Assembly: GCA_937942475.1 (NCBI GenBank)
Contig: CALDEP010000131.1
Location: 1-35,464, forward strand
Length of the DNA: 35,464 nt
From: an uncultured Aureispira sp.
Lineage (GTDB): Bacteria; Bacteroidota; Bacteroidia; Chitinophagales; Saprospiraceae
Direction: 5' to 3'
Positions 16,105 through 23,772 of the stretch are shown here, piece by piece (positions within the stretch are counted from its first letter, which is position 1; each line of letters starts with the position of its first letter). Both the position numbers and the translations under genes were made by a program. A model generated the notes under the pieces. The model was not told the origin of the DNA and did no database searches. It worked only from the letters and a program-made list of their open reading frames with translations.

Positions 16105-17187
16105 ATGAGTAAAAATATAAAACCGACAACTTATCCCCCTTTTGCCTGTACCCATAGCCCTAATTTACCAGAGTTGTTGATGCAACTCAATTGTACCATT
16201 ATGGTGAGTACTTATCAAGCAGGGAAAGTGGTCTTAGTGAGTGCGACAAATCGAGAACGCTTGATTCAGTTGCCCAGAACCTTCAAACGAGCGATGGGAA
16301 TTGCGACACAAGGGGATAAAATGGCAATAGCCACTGAGAATGAAATCATCATTCTTGCCAATTCTAAACAACTGGCGTACACGTATCCTGCAAAACCCAA
16401 TACCTATGATGCCTTGTATATGCCAAGAGCAAGTTATTACACAGGGCATTTGGATATGCATGATTTGCATTATGGAAACGATACCTTGTGGGGGGTAAAT
16501 ACCTCTTTTTCTTGCCTATGTAAGATTGATTCTGATTATAGTTTTCGACCCGTATGGAAACCTCATTTTATTGATAAATTAGTTTCTGAAGATCGTTGCC
16601 ATTTGAATGGTTTGGCGATGGAAAATGGAGAACCTATGTACATTTCTGCTTTGGGAACGGGGAATAGCCATCAAAGTTGGAGAGAGAACATTACTGGGGG
16701 AGGTGTTTTGATGCACGTGCCTACAAATGAGATTATTGCAACGGGTTTAGCCATGCCACATGCGCCTCGATTGTATGATGGGAAACTGTACGTTTTATTG
16801 TCTGCCAAAGAGCAATTAATTTGTGTCGATCCTAAGACAGGAACCTACGATGTGGTTGCACAGGTGCCAGGTTTTGTGCGTGGAATGGCGAAACATGGAG
16901 ATTATTTGTTTATTGGAACGTCTAAATTGCGTAAGAAATCGACTACTTTTGAGCATCTGAAAATTTCGGAAGAATCGGATGTAGCAGGGGTGACGGTAGT
17001 ACATTTACCTTCTGGGAAAGTGGTGGCTAATTTAAATTGGTTGGCAAGTGTGGATGAAATCTACGATGTTCAAATCTTGCCCAATACCAGCCGCCCTAAT
17101 ATTATTAATACCTACACTGACGCACATCAAAAAGCATTGGTTTTGCCAGACACAACCTATTGGTCAAAGTCAAAGCCGAAGAAATAA
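16105..17187 (+). CDS. TIGR03032/DUF4915-type protein
   Basis: A 360-residue soluble protein without signal peptide, recognised from family-typical strings: LNCTIMVSTYQAGKVVLVS, NTYDALYMPRASYYTGHLDM, HDLHYGNDTLWGVNTSFSCL, EDRCHLNGLAMENGEPMYIS, SWRENITGGGVLMHVP and VDEIYDVQILPNTSRPN. The fold is expected to be a beta-propeller with repeated GLA/GMA-type strands. The biochemical role of this family is not established to my knowledge; members often sit near surface-polysaccharide or repeat-protein genes. Here it follows a YwqK-repeat protein with a 37-bp gap. The basic tail (SKSKPKK) ends the protein, and a 58-bp palindrome lies about 50 bp downstream. Confidence 0.9.
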   Translation: MSKNIKPTTYPPFACTHSPNLPELLMQLNCTIMVSTYQAGKVVLVSATNRERLIQLPRTFKRAMGIATQGDKMAIATENEIIILANSKQLAYTYPAKPNTYDALYMPRASYYTGHLDMHDLHYGNDTLWGVNTSFSCLCKIDSDYSFRPVWKPHFIDKLVSEDRCHLNGLAMENGEPMYISALGTGNSHQSWRENITGGGVLMHVPTNEIIATGLAMPHAPRLYDGKLYVLLSAKEQLICVDPKTGTYDVVAQVPGFVRGMAKHGDYLFIGTSKLRKKSTTFEHLKISEESDVAGVTVVHLPSGKVVANLNWLASVDEIYDVQILPNTSRPNIINTYTDAHQKALVLPDTTYWSKSKPKK

Positions 17188-17237
17188 GATGAGAATGATA
17201 GGGGCGTGCCCCAGAGAGCTTATGCTCAATAAGTTGT

Positions 17238-17295
17238 CAAAAATACTAATTTTTTAATTATTTAAATTTAAATAATTAAAAAATTAGTATTTTTG
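17238..17295. terminator. Perfect 58-bp spacerless palindrome, probable bidirectional terminator
   Basis: Positions 17238-17266 and 17267-17295 are exact reverse complements, with no spacer and no mismatch; the left arm starts caaaaatactaatttttt. It lies 51 bp after the TIGR03032 stop and its right end runs into ttttgttttattg, so as RNA it would form a long AU stem followed by U's, a terminator-like arrangement. It is almost pure A+T, unlike the other GC-containing terminators here, so a DNA-level role such as a protein-binding site or recombination relic remains possible. Confidence 0.6.
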
Positions 17296-17512
17296 TTTTA
17301 TTGTATATATATTGTGATATAACTAATACACAAGGAGAAAAACGACATCTAATGTTTTTTGCAAAATAATCATCTGTTTTGAGAAAAAACAAAATGCTAG
17401 TTTTATAAATATTATCTAAACTCTTTTTCAATAAAGAGCAAGTTCAATCTAAATAGAACTTACTAAACACAATTAAAAAATACGGAAACGAATCTAAAGT
17501 CATTTTAGAAGA

Positions 17513-17562
17513 AGGAGCTTCTTACTCCTCTAAAAAAGCTATAAGTAGTTTTTTAAGGAGGG
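17513..17562 (+). promoter_or_regulatory. Two mutually exclusive leader hairpins around AAGGAGG
   Basis: The word actcct (17524-17529) can pair upstream with aggag (17513-17517), or as part of cctctaaaaaa (17527-17537) with ttttttaaggagg (17549-17561). The second pairing would hide AAGGAGG (17555-17561), which sits 7 nt before an ATG of a 22-codon reading frame (17569). This is an attenuator-like layout about 260 nt upstream of the subtilisin gene. It is read by eye only, and Bacteroidota rarely depend on Shine-Dalgarno pairing, so confidence is low. Confidence 0.25.
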
Positions 17563-17823
17563 AGCGGTATGTCTATACTTGATCTTAAATTGAGGATTAG
17601 GCATAAAAAGGTCTGTACTACTTTTGAGAAAAAGTAAGCGGACAAACTGAAGTGATTTTTAATGTTTGCAAATTATAATTTGCCTTATTTTCTTGGTTCA
17701 CAGAATCAAGGACAGGCTATCTATGTTCTTTTTTAAAAATATCTATCTTTTTTTTAGTGTTTTAATCCAATACTAAACATTTAAACTTAATTAATCTTTT
17801 CACACAATTTAACACACAAAATT

Positions 17824-19083
17824 ATGAAAAAAGTTACTTTAGTAAAGTTATTTGCTGTTTCCACGGTCTTTTTGTTAATGCTTGCATCTTGTAATAAAGA
17901 TATACCAAAGCAAGCAGAAGATTCATCTGATGAAGTAGTTAGCCCTGTTAGTAATGAAGGGAAAATTATCGCAAATCAGTACATTGTTATTATGAAAGAT
18001 GCTGCTGTTGCTCCAGCAATTTCTTATGCTACTGCGCCATTTACAGATCGAGAAGCAAAGAGCCAGTTTATGAAAGAAAAATCAGTAATTGTCATCAATC
18101 AATTAAATGATTTTTTGATCAGTCATGAAATTAATACCAATAAGGTATTAGCCTATTATACCGCTGCTATGTCTGGTTTTGCAATAACCTTAACAGATGC
18201 AGAATATGAAAAATTATCGAAGAGCAATAAAATTGCTTCGCTAGAATATGATCGTGAAGCATCAGTACCTGATTTTAAGGTAGAGAGCGTAGATAATAGC
18301 GGTGCAAGAGCACAAACAACACCATGTGGAATCACTAGAGCAGGGGGAGCTGCGAATGCTGGAACTGCTAGATGGATTTGGATTGTAGATACTGGGATTG
18401 ATTTGGATCACCCTGATTTGAATGTACAAACGTCTTACTCTGCTTCTTTTGTTGGAGGAACAGCAGATGATTGTCATGGACATGGTACGCATGTTGCAGG
18501 AACAGCGGCAGCTCGTAATAATTCGATTGGAGTGATTGGAGTAGCGGCAGGTGCGCCAGTAGTAGCGGTAAGAATCTTTGGATGTTCTGGAGGAAGTTCT
18601 ACTAGTACTATTCTAAGTGGTTTGAATCATGTTGCTAGCAATGATCTTGCAGGCGATGTTGTGAATATGTCTTTGGGAGGATACTACGGAAACAATTGTT
18701 CAACGGGGTCTTCTTATCGATCTATTCTAACAAGCCTTAGCAATGCAGGGACACGTACTGCTGTAGCAGCTGGGAATGATGCTTCCAATGCAAATTATTA
18801 TCAACCAGCTTGTGTCAATGCAACAAATGTAGTTACCATTGCTTCTATGACTTGTTCTAGAAGTTGGTCTTCGTTCTCAAATTACGGAGTAGCTCCATGT
18901 GATTTTATTGCAACAGGAAGTAGTGTTTACTCTACTTATTTGAATGGTGGTTACGCAACGTTAAGCGGAACCTCTATGGCAACACCACATGTAGCTGGTA
19001 TCATGCAAGTTCGCAATGGATTGCCAAATAGTTCAGGATCTGTTAATTATAGTGGAACGAATTATCCGATAGCCGTTAGATAG
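17824..19083 (+). CDS. Lipoprotein-type subtilisin-like serine protease (S8)
   Basis: A 419-residue protease of the proteinase K/aqualysin-like S8 family. The N-terminus is a lipoprotein signal with lipobox LMLASC (Cys23). A propeptide of the inhibitor I9 type follows (about 50-145, QYIVIMKDAA...MSGFAITLTD), then the catalytic domain with Asp189 (IVDTGIDLDHPDL), His220 (HGHGTHVAGT), oxyanion Asn318 (VAAGND) and Ser384 (SGTSMATPHVAG). All catalytic residues are present. The chain stops shortly after the catalytic domain (NYPIAVR) with no C-terminal sorting or PKD domain, unlike many secreted Bacteroidota subtilisins. The prosegment should be cleaved, so the lipid anchor may hold only the propeptide. 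It is the sole gene between the long leader and a strong terminator. Confidence 0.95.
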   Translation: MKKVTLVKLFAVSTVFLLMLASCNKDIPKQAEDSSDEVVSPVSNEGKIIANQYIVIMKDAAVAPAISYATAPFTDREAKSQFMKEKSVIVINQLNDFLISHEINTNKVLAYYTAAMSGFAITLTDAEYEKLSKSNKIASLEYDREASVPDFKVESVDNSGARAQTTPCGITRAGGAANAGTARWIWIVDTGIDLDHPDLNVQTSYSASFVGGTADDCHGHGTHVAGTAAARNNSIGVIGVAAGAPVVAVRIFGCSGGSSTSTILSGLNHVASNDLAGDVVNMSLGGYYGNNCSTGSSYRSILTSLSNAGTRTAVAAGNDASNANYYQPACVNATNVVTIASMTCSRSWSSFSNYGVAPCDFIATGSSVYSTYLNGGYATLSGTSMATPHVAGIMQVRNGLPNSSGSVNYSGTNYPIAVR

Positions 19084-19120
19084 AATCATTGGATTAAATA
19101 TTTAACCATAACCATAATTT

Positions 19121-19158
19121 AAATAGCTGCCTCCTTTTTTTTGGAGGGGGCTATTTTT
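19121..19158 (+). terminator. Terminator of the subtilisin gene
   Basis: aaatagctgcctcc (19121-19134) pairs with ggagggggctattt (19143-19156), followed by a run of T. It lies 38 bp after the stop codon. Confidence 0.85.
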
Positions 19159-19443
19159 TTTTAATAAGCTCTTTTCTGAATATTTAATATCTCATAGACA
19201 AAATAAAGTTAAGATAATAAAAGAGTCGTTAATTTTTTGTAATTTTATATTAAGGAAGATTTAACGCTTTCTTAATATAGAGATAATAATTAAATTTCAC
19301 ACAAAAAATTATTTAGTCATGAGAGATTTTCCATTACCACGCTAGAGAGTTGTTTAAATTTTATTGTTTTGATAAAAAATAAAATTTAGATCCACTCTAA
19401 AATTTAAATAGAGAAAAAGTCCTGCTTCTCGACCACTAAAAAT

Positions 19444-19478
19444 AAAAGCTATTTTGACTCCCTGTCAAAATAGCTTTT
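19444..19478 (-). terminator. Terminator of the YqgE-family gene
   Basis: A perfect 15-bp stem, aaaagctattttgac (19444-19458) with 19464-19478 and loop tccct. On the minus strand it follows the stop by about 35 bp and is followed by ATTTTTAGT. Confidence 0.85.
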
Positions 19479-19512
19479 TATGGTTTTAATCTTTTATACC
19501 TCACTCGCTTAG

Positions 19513-20073
19513 TTAGTTCAGGATTGGAGTAGGAATTTGAGCAATGACACTGTAAACCCCTCCTTGTTCTTCTAGGACGTTTTTCCAAAGTTCTTTGTTG
19601 TCTCCAAAAATATAATCAAAATGCCCATCTGCGGTCATCCAAGATAGAAGTTTGCGTTCTTCATGGAGTTGACCAGGCGACCATCCAGCGTATCCAACAA
19701 AGAAACGAATGTCTTCTGGTTGTATTTTTCCTAGTTCAATGAATGATTTGAGCTGGTCAAAATCGCCGCCCCAATAAACTCCCGAAAGAACTTTGACACT
19801 ATTGGGCAACAAACTACCTTTGGTATGTAAATAATGGATGGTATCTGTTTGGACGGGACCGCCATAATAGACCTCTGATTTGAATTCAGGGAAGCTCGAA
19901 ATTAAATCACTGATATTCATTTCAATTGGCTTATTTAAAATAAAGCCAAAAGAGCCCTCCTCTTGATGATCACACAACAAGATAACACCTCTTTTGAAGT
20001 TCGGGTCCATCAAAAAAGGTTCCGCTACCAATAATTTTCCTGATTCCAGTTCTTCCTCTTTATTATCACTCAA
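19513..20073 (-). CDS. YqgE/AlgH-family protein
   Basis: A 186-residue cytoplasmic protein of the conserved YqgE/AlgH (DUF179) family. Family-typical strings are GKLLVAEPFLMDPNFKRGVILLC (about 12-34), GSFGFILNKPI, YYGGPVQTDTIHYLHT, YWGGDFDQL and FFVGYAGWSPGQLHEE. Length is as usual. The family is widespread but its molecular role is still not settled; AlgH was linked to alginate regulation in Pseudomonas, which need not apply here. It has its own terminator and its start faces a 394-bp spacer shared with the divergent EamA gene. Confidence 0.95.
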   Translation of the reverse strand: MSDNKEEELESGKLLVAEPFLMDPNFKRGVILLCDHQEEGSFGFILNKPIEMNISDLISSFPEFKSEVYYGGPVQTDTIHYLHTKGSLLPNSVKVLSGVYWGGDFDQLKSFIELGKIQPEDIRFFVGYAGWSPGQLHEERKLLSWMTADGHFDYIFGDNKELWKNVLEEQGGVYSVIAQIPTPILN

Positions 20074-20467
20074 TGTCTTCTTAATTTTAAATTATTTCAA
20101 TAAGAGCAGGTTTTAACGAACCAAAACTTAAACCTACTCTGTGGTAAAGTTAGTAAAAAAATAATTCTTCCGTAACTTTTTTATCATACAGCGTTATTAC
20201 TAGTAGTACAAATGATACAGCTAAATAATTCTTTAGCTATTGCTTTTGCCAAACTATCTTGTAGGGAGATGGTTTGGCTTTTGTTTTTGTATCCAATCTG
20301 ATTGTAAGCGTAAGTCGGTGCAAACTAAACTTTTAAAGTAATTGATTTAAGCTCATTCTAAGCTATTTTTTTATAAAATGTGACTCCAATAATCAAAAAA
20401 GTCTATCTTCATCGAAAATTAGAAATCCCCAACCTGCTCTAGGTACAATACAATAAAAACACATTCA
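20074..20467. other. Divergent spacer carrying an isolated terminator hairpin
   Basis: This separates the yqgE-like gene (minus) from the EamA gene (plus). It should contain both promoters, though I see no perfect TTTG/TAnnTTTG pair. Its one striking object is the terminator-like hairpin at 20248-20278. No ORF of note. Confidence 0.45.
20248..20278 (+). terminator. Orphan terminator-like hairpin in a divergent spacer
   Basis: gccaaactatct (20248-20259) pairs with agatggtttggc (20267-20278), one G-U pair, and is followed by ttttgtttttgt. No plus-strand gene precedes it; the upstream gene runs the other way. It could end a short untranslated transcript or act as an attenuator in the EamA leader. 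Confidence 0.6.
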
Positions 20468-21403
20468 ATGAAAAAAGAATATCTAGCCCATTTTTTTCTC
20501 ATCTTAGAATCCTTGCTATACGCAGGCAGTTATACTGTCGCCAACGATGCTTCCAATTATATTTCTCCTTTTGAGTTAACCTTATTGCGAGCAATTTTTG
20601 CTGCTTTAATATTTGGAACAGCTCAGTTTATTAGTGTTCGAGAAAAAGTAGATGGGCGAGATCTATTTTTATTAGCGGCTTGTTCCTTATTTGGGATTAC
20701 CATTAGTAATGTTTTATTTTTTGGCGGCTTGGCACTGACTACTCCAATCAATGCTTCTTTATTGACCTTAACCTCGCCACTGTTTTTAATTTTGTTTGCC
20801 ATTATCGCTAGGGGAGAGATAGAAGTCGGCAAATTAGTAGGCGTTTTGGTTGCTTCTTTGGGCGGTGTCTTTTTGATTTGGGGAGATACGGGTTTGGCAA
20901 CCGAGGCAGAAAACCCTCTGTTGGGGAACATTATGGTTGGAGCCAGTGCAGGTTCTTACGCCATTTATCTAACCTTAATTCGTCCTTTATTATTAAAATA
21001 CCATCCATTGACGATCCTAAGATGGTTATTTACTTTTGGAATGCTCTATTTATTTCCAATCTGGGGCTGGGGTTTAACCCAAATAGAATGGGGCGAATTT
21101 AATTCAGAGGCTTGGATTGCATTAGGCTTTATTTTAATCTGTATTACCTTCATCACTTTTTTATTAAATACCTTTGCACTCCGAGTCTTAGATGCTTCTA
21201 TTGTAAGTACTTATATCTACACAACGCCTTTATTCACGGCATTGATTGGTATTTTGTTAGAAGGAAATAGTTCTTCTTTTAGTTTATTAATTGCAGGAGT
21301 TTTGATTCTATTCGGCGGTTATTTGGTCTCTCAAACGAATGAAATACTGGAAGATGACGAAGAGGAGGAGGAAGAAGAATTAGTTGTAGACTCAATACTT
21401 TAA
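20468..21403 (+). CDS. EamA/DMT-family transporter
   Basis: A 311-residue inner-membrane protein of the drug/metabolite transporter superfamily. About ten membrane helices form two EamA repeats: the first (about 8-140) with SYTVANDASNYISPFELTLLR, a classic EamA entry, and FFGGLALTTPINASLLTLTSPLF; the second (about 150-290) with GNIMVGASAGSYAIYLTLIR and DASIVSTYIYTTPLFTALIG. Such proteins export amino acids, nucleotides or other small metabolites; the substrate cannot be read from sequence. It has a strongly acidic cytoplasmic tail (EDDEEEEEEELVVDSIL). The next gene starts 3 nt after its stop, so the two are surely one operon. Confidence 0.93.
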   Translation: MKKEYLAHFFLILESLLYAGSYTVANDASNYISPFELTLLRAIFAALIFGTAQFISVREKVDGRDLFLLAACSLFGITISNVLFFGGLALTTPINASLLTLTSPLFLILFAIIARGEIEVGKLVGVLVASLGGVFLIWGDTGLATEAENPLLGNIMVGASAGSYAIYLTLIRPLLLKYHPLTILRWLFTFGMLYLFPIWGWGLTQIEWGEFNSEAWIALGFILICITFITFLLNTFALRVLDASIVSTYIYTTPLFTALIGILLEGNSSSFSLLIAGVLILFGGYLVSQTNEILEDDEEEEEEELVVDSIL

Positions 21404-21405
21404 TT

Positions 21406-22365
21406 ATGAAAGATTTAGGAAAAACGATTCGCTCTATTTTTGGTACACTGGTATTGGCTGCCTTGGCAGGATGTGTAGTCCTTGCACTTGGAGGAGATAC
21501 AACAGGAAGTTTGTTCTATTTAGATGCTGCTTTGCTGTTTCTCGCAATTTGTATATTAGTACCAATACTTCTTCCTAGAATATACGATCCTAGTAGGGCT
21601 AATAAAATTTTTACGCTTGTAGCAACCATAGTTTTTACTGCTACCATACTTCTTCCTTTTGTTTTAATAACAATGAAACAAGGACGATTAGCCCTGTTTG
21701 GAATCATAGTAGGCATGATAATTTATATAGTAATATTATCAAGAACTATAGGAGGAAAAGAAAAAACAGGTTCTATAGAAAAATGGTTTTATGCGCTAAT
21801 TGCCTTCTTCCCATTTGTTTATGCACTTATCCTTTGGTCTGATTTACAGGTGGTGGCATCATTCCTTGTGCTTGCTGCTGTGAATAGTTTGCTGTACTTA
21901 GATATGTTGCTAAAAAGTAATATTGGATATTATACGACTAGAGAAGATTGGAAACCTTTGAGTATTGAATTGCCAGATTTAGAGCCCATTGTATTGTCTG
22001 ATGATATCATTTCTATTGAACATTTTAATCATATGGAATTGGGTATGCTTGAAACGAGAAGGTATCAGTTACAATTTCCTGTTACTTATGAAGTGAATGG
22101 ACTTTATTATAAAAAAGAAGCCTTTATGTACAATTGGTTTGCGCCTTTTGAAGATAGATTGAGGGCTTTTAATTTGGATACTGATTTCAAAGGGAAGTAT
22201 TTGAACTTTATTTATGACCCCGAAGATCCTAGCAATCTTTCTTTGGCACTAGGAAGAAAGGAAGACATAGAACAATTGATTTTTAATTATAAAAAGAGAC
22301 AAAAGAGGTACCAGATATATGCCTTGGGAATTGCTGTATTAGGAATTTTATTATTTTTTTTTTAA
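21406..22365 (+). CDS. Membrane protein of unknown function, partner of the EamA gene
   Basis: A 319-residue protein. The first 170 residues form about six membrane helices in pairs (LVLAALAGCVVLALGG, LFYLDAALLFLAICILVPILL, IFTLVATIVFTATILLPFVLI, LALFGIIVGMIIYIVIL, WFYALIAFFPFVYALIL, VVASFLVLAAVNSLLYLDML). A soluble domain follows (about 175-295, NHMELGMLETRRYQLQFPVT...KGKYLNFIYDPEDPSNLSLA), and a C-terminal single helix preceded by a basic patch (KKRQKRYQIYALGIAVLGIL). I do not recognise a family. Translational proximity to the EamA gene suggests shared expression but not necessarily a complex. Confidence 0.8.
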   Translation: MKDLGKTIRSIFGTLVLAALAGCVVLALGGDTTGSLFYLDAALLFLAICILVPILLPRIYDPSRANKIFTLVATIVFTATILLPFVLITMKQGRLALFGIIVGMIIYIVILSRTIGGKEKTGSIEKWFYALIAFFPFVYALILWSDLQVVASFLVLAAVNSLLYLDMLLKSNIGYYTTREDWKPLSIELPDLEPIVLSDDIISIEHFNHMELGMLETRRYQLQFPVTYEVNGLYYKKEAFMYNWFAPFEDRLRAFNLDTDFKGKYLNFIYDPEDPSNLSLALGRKEDIEQLIFNYKKRQKRYQIYALGIAVLGILLFFF

Positions 22366-22502
22366 CCTAGCGGTAACATAAGTTAATACGCTTACATAAA
22401 GGAGCAACAAACACAAAATATTCCTTGCACTTACGTGCTGAAAGTTCCTAGGTTACCCACCTTATATAAGAGTGAAAAACACAAACAAATAGACTAAAGC
22501 CT

Positions 22503-22540
22503 AAAATAAAGCTACTCAAATTGAGTGGCTTTTATTTTTT
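22503..22540. terminator. Bidirectional terminator between convergent genes
   Basis: aaaataaagctactcaa pairs with ttgagtggcttttatttt around a 1-2 nt loop, with A-tract and T-tract at opposite ends. It overlaps the last codons of the minus-strand CAP gene and lies about 140 bp after the plus-strand membrane protein gene. Confidence 0.75.
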
Positions 22541-23341
22541 TATCAAGATTTGACAATAGAACATTTTTTGATTTTCACTTTTAGCTATACCAATGCCTGT
22601 TAGATTAAAATCCCCTTCAATATTATTGCGATGACTATTGCTGTCCAACCAACTATTAACAATAGAAGGCGCATTTTCTTGCCCAGAAGCTACGTTTTCA
22701 ACAACACTAGAGCCCTGTAATTTGCTTAATAATACTTTTGCACGTTCCTCAAAACCTTGATGCCCAAAAGGCGTTTTTCCAGCAGCCATGTCTTGTGCAT
22801 GTTGTGTGGCAAGAACTTGAATGTGTGGGTTTATTTGAAGAGGAGACAAATATTGACCCGCTCTGTGTTTGTTAATGAGCTTAAAAATAGCATAATTTAG
22901 ATTTACTTCTGCGGTTTCTTCTTTAGGGGCGACACTTGGATTTGCGCTAGGCTCTAGTGCTTTGATAAAAAGTTGTGTGAAGATATGCTCGCCTTGCTGA
23001 TTTTTGACCACAGAAATACCTGTTAAATTAAAATCTCCTTCAATATTATTGCGATGCCCAACACTATTTAGCCAACCTTGCACGACTTCCTCTGCTGTTT
23101 TTTGCCCCATGGCAACATTCTCTGCTGCAGAAGAACCTTTGAGGTCTTTAACCAAAACATTCGCACGATCTGAAAAACCCTCATGCCCAAATGGAACCAG
23201 CTCTTTTGCCATATTGGTAGAATGTTGAAAGCTAGCGGCTTGTATCGAAGGATGAAAAGTCAGTGGCGCTAAGCTCAATGTTGCTCTATGTTCATTGATT
23301 TGTTGTAATATTTCTAATTCTAAATCTGAAATGTCGGTCAT
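22532..23341 (-). CDS. Tandem CAP (SCP/PR-1) domain protein without signal peptide
   Basis: A 269-residue protein made of two CAP domains (about 8-126 and 148-268) of the bacterial YkwD type. Each carries the conserved cavity residues: domain 1 HSTNMAKE, FGHEGF (His53), ENVAMG (Glu74), GHRNNIEGDFNLTGI (His96); domain 2 HAQDMAAG, FGHQGF (His194), ENVASG (Glu215), SHRNNIEGDFNLTGI (His237). The domains are very similar to each other, which points to a duplication. Bacterial CAP proteins are normally exported, but this one begins MTDISDLELEILQQ and the in-frame codons upstream give only polar, basic residues, so no signal peptide is available. Cytoplasmic function, non-classical secretion or injection are the alternatives. 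Confidence 0.92.
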   Translation of the reverse strand: MTDISDLELEILQQINEHRATLSLAPLTFHPSIQAASFQHSTNMAKELVPFGHEGFSDRANVLVKDLKGSSAAENVAMGQKTAEEVVQGWLNSVGHRNNIEGDFNLTGISVVKNQQGEHIFTQLFIKALEPSANPSVAPKEETAEVNLNYAIFKLINKHRAGQYLSPLQINPHIQVLATQHAQDMAAGKTPFGHQGFEERAKVLLSKLQGSSVVENVASGQENAPSIVNSWLDSNSHRNNIEGDFNLTGIGIAKSENQKMFYCQILIKK

Positions 23342-23481
23342 GTTTAGTGCGTTTTTGTCGGATTTTGGTTTCTTTTTGTAGAAAAAGATGAAAAATTAAT
23401 GTTTCGAGCAATCTATTTGCGACAAATATACGTTATTATTAGTATAAACAAATCAGCACATTCAAACAAATAAAACAGTCC

Positions 23482-23697
23482 ATGAAAATTAAAGGAACAG
23501 TAAAGCATCAAAGTTTATCTGGTGGGTTTTGGGGAATTATAGATACAGACGGAAATAAGTGGAAGCCACAGGAGATGCCTAAAGCCTTGCAAAAGGAAGG
23601 TTTACAAATTGAGATAGATGCTGAAAAAACGGCAGGAGGAATTTCCATTTTCATGTGGGGAACTACTATAAAAGTTTTGGGGTTTAATATCATGTAA
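23482..23697 (+). CDS. Small OB-like protein, unknown function
   Basis: A 71-residue protein, MKIKGTVKHQSLSGGFWGII at the start, with five alternating beta-strand-like stretches and the end GISIFMWGTTIKVLGF. The pattern (strand, SGGFWGI, strand, charged turn, 'EG..IEIDAEK', MWG strand) suggests a small beta-barrel like those in short hypothetical proteins of many bacteria. No signal peptide. It sits between the divergent CAP gene and the membrane subtilisin, 75 bp from the latter on the same strand. A real gene is supported by its compact fold-like sequence and own ATG; function unknown. Confidence 0.7.
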   Translation: MKIKGTVKHQSLSGGFWGIIDTDGNKWKPQEMPKALQKEGLQIEIDAEKTAGGISIFMWGTTIKVLGFNIM

Positions 23698-23772
23698 GAA
23701 TGCATTAACAAAAAGGTAACCTTTTAATAAAAAAGGCATTAATAAGAGAACACACAACACAACCCGATAATT

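Larger units (their letters stand above)
17188..17823. other. Long non-coding leader/spacer before the subtilisin gene
   Basis: A 636-bp stretch without a convincing gene. From left to right it holds two mini-hairpins (ggggcgtgcccc 17201-17212; gagcttatgctc 17216-17227), the perfect palindrome at 17238-17295, a set of competing hairpins with an AAGGAGG word (17513-17562), a possible 22-codon ORF (17569-17637), and the perfect 16-bp palindrome gcaaattataatttgc (17668-17683). The last 60 bp before the subtilisin ATG is plain AT-rich leader. Confidence 0.5.
19084..19512. other. Convergent spacer with two terminators
   Basis: Between the subtilisin and yqgE-like gene ends. Apart from the terminators at 19121-19158 and 19444-19478, it contains only AT-rich sequence with a weak imperfect inverted repeat (about 19345-19415, aaattttat/ataaaattt). 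I see no gene or RNA here. Confidence 0.5.

Noticed and set aside
17569-17637. 22-codon ORF after an AAGGAGG word
   Set aside because: Too short to support as a gene, and this phylum seldom relies on Shine-Dalgarno pairing; mentioned only as part of the leader structure.
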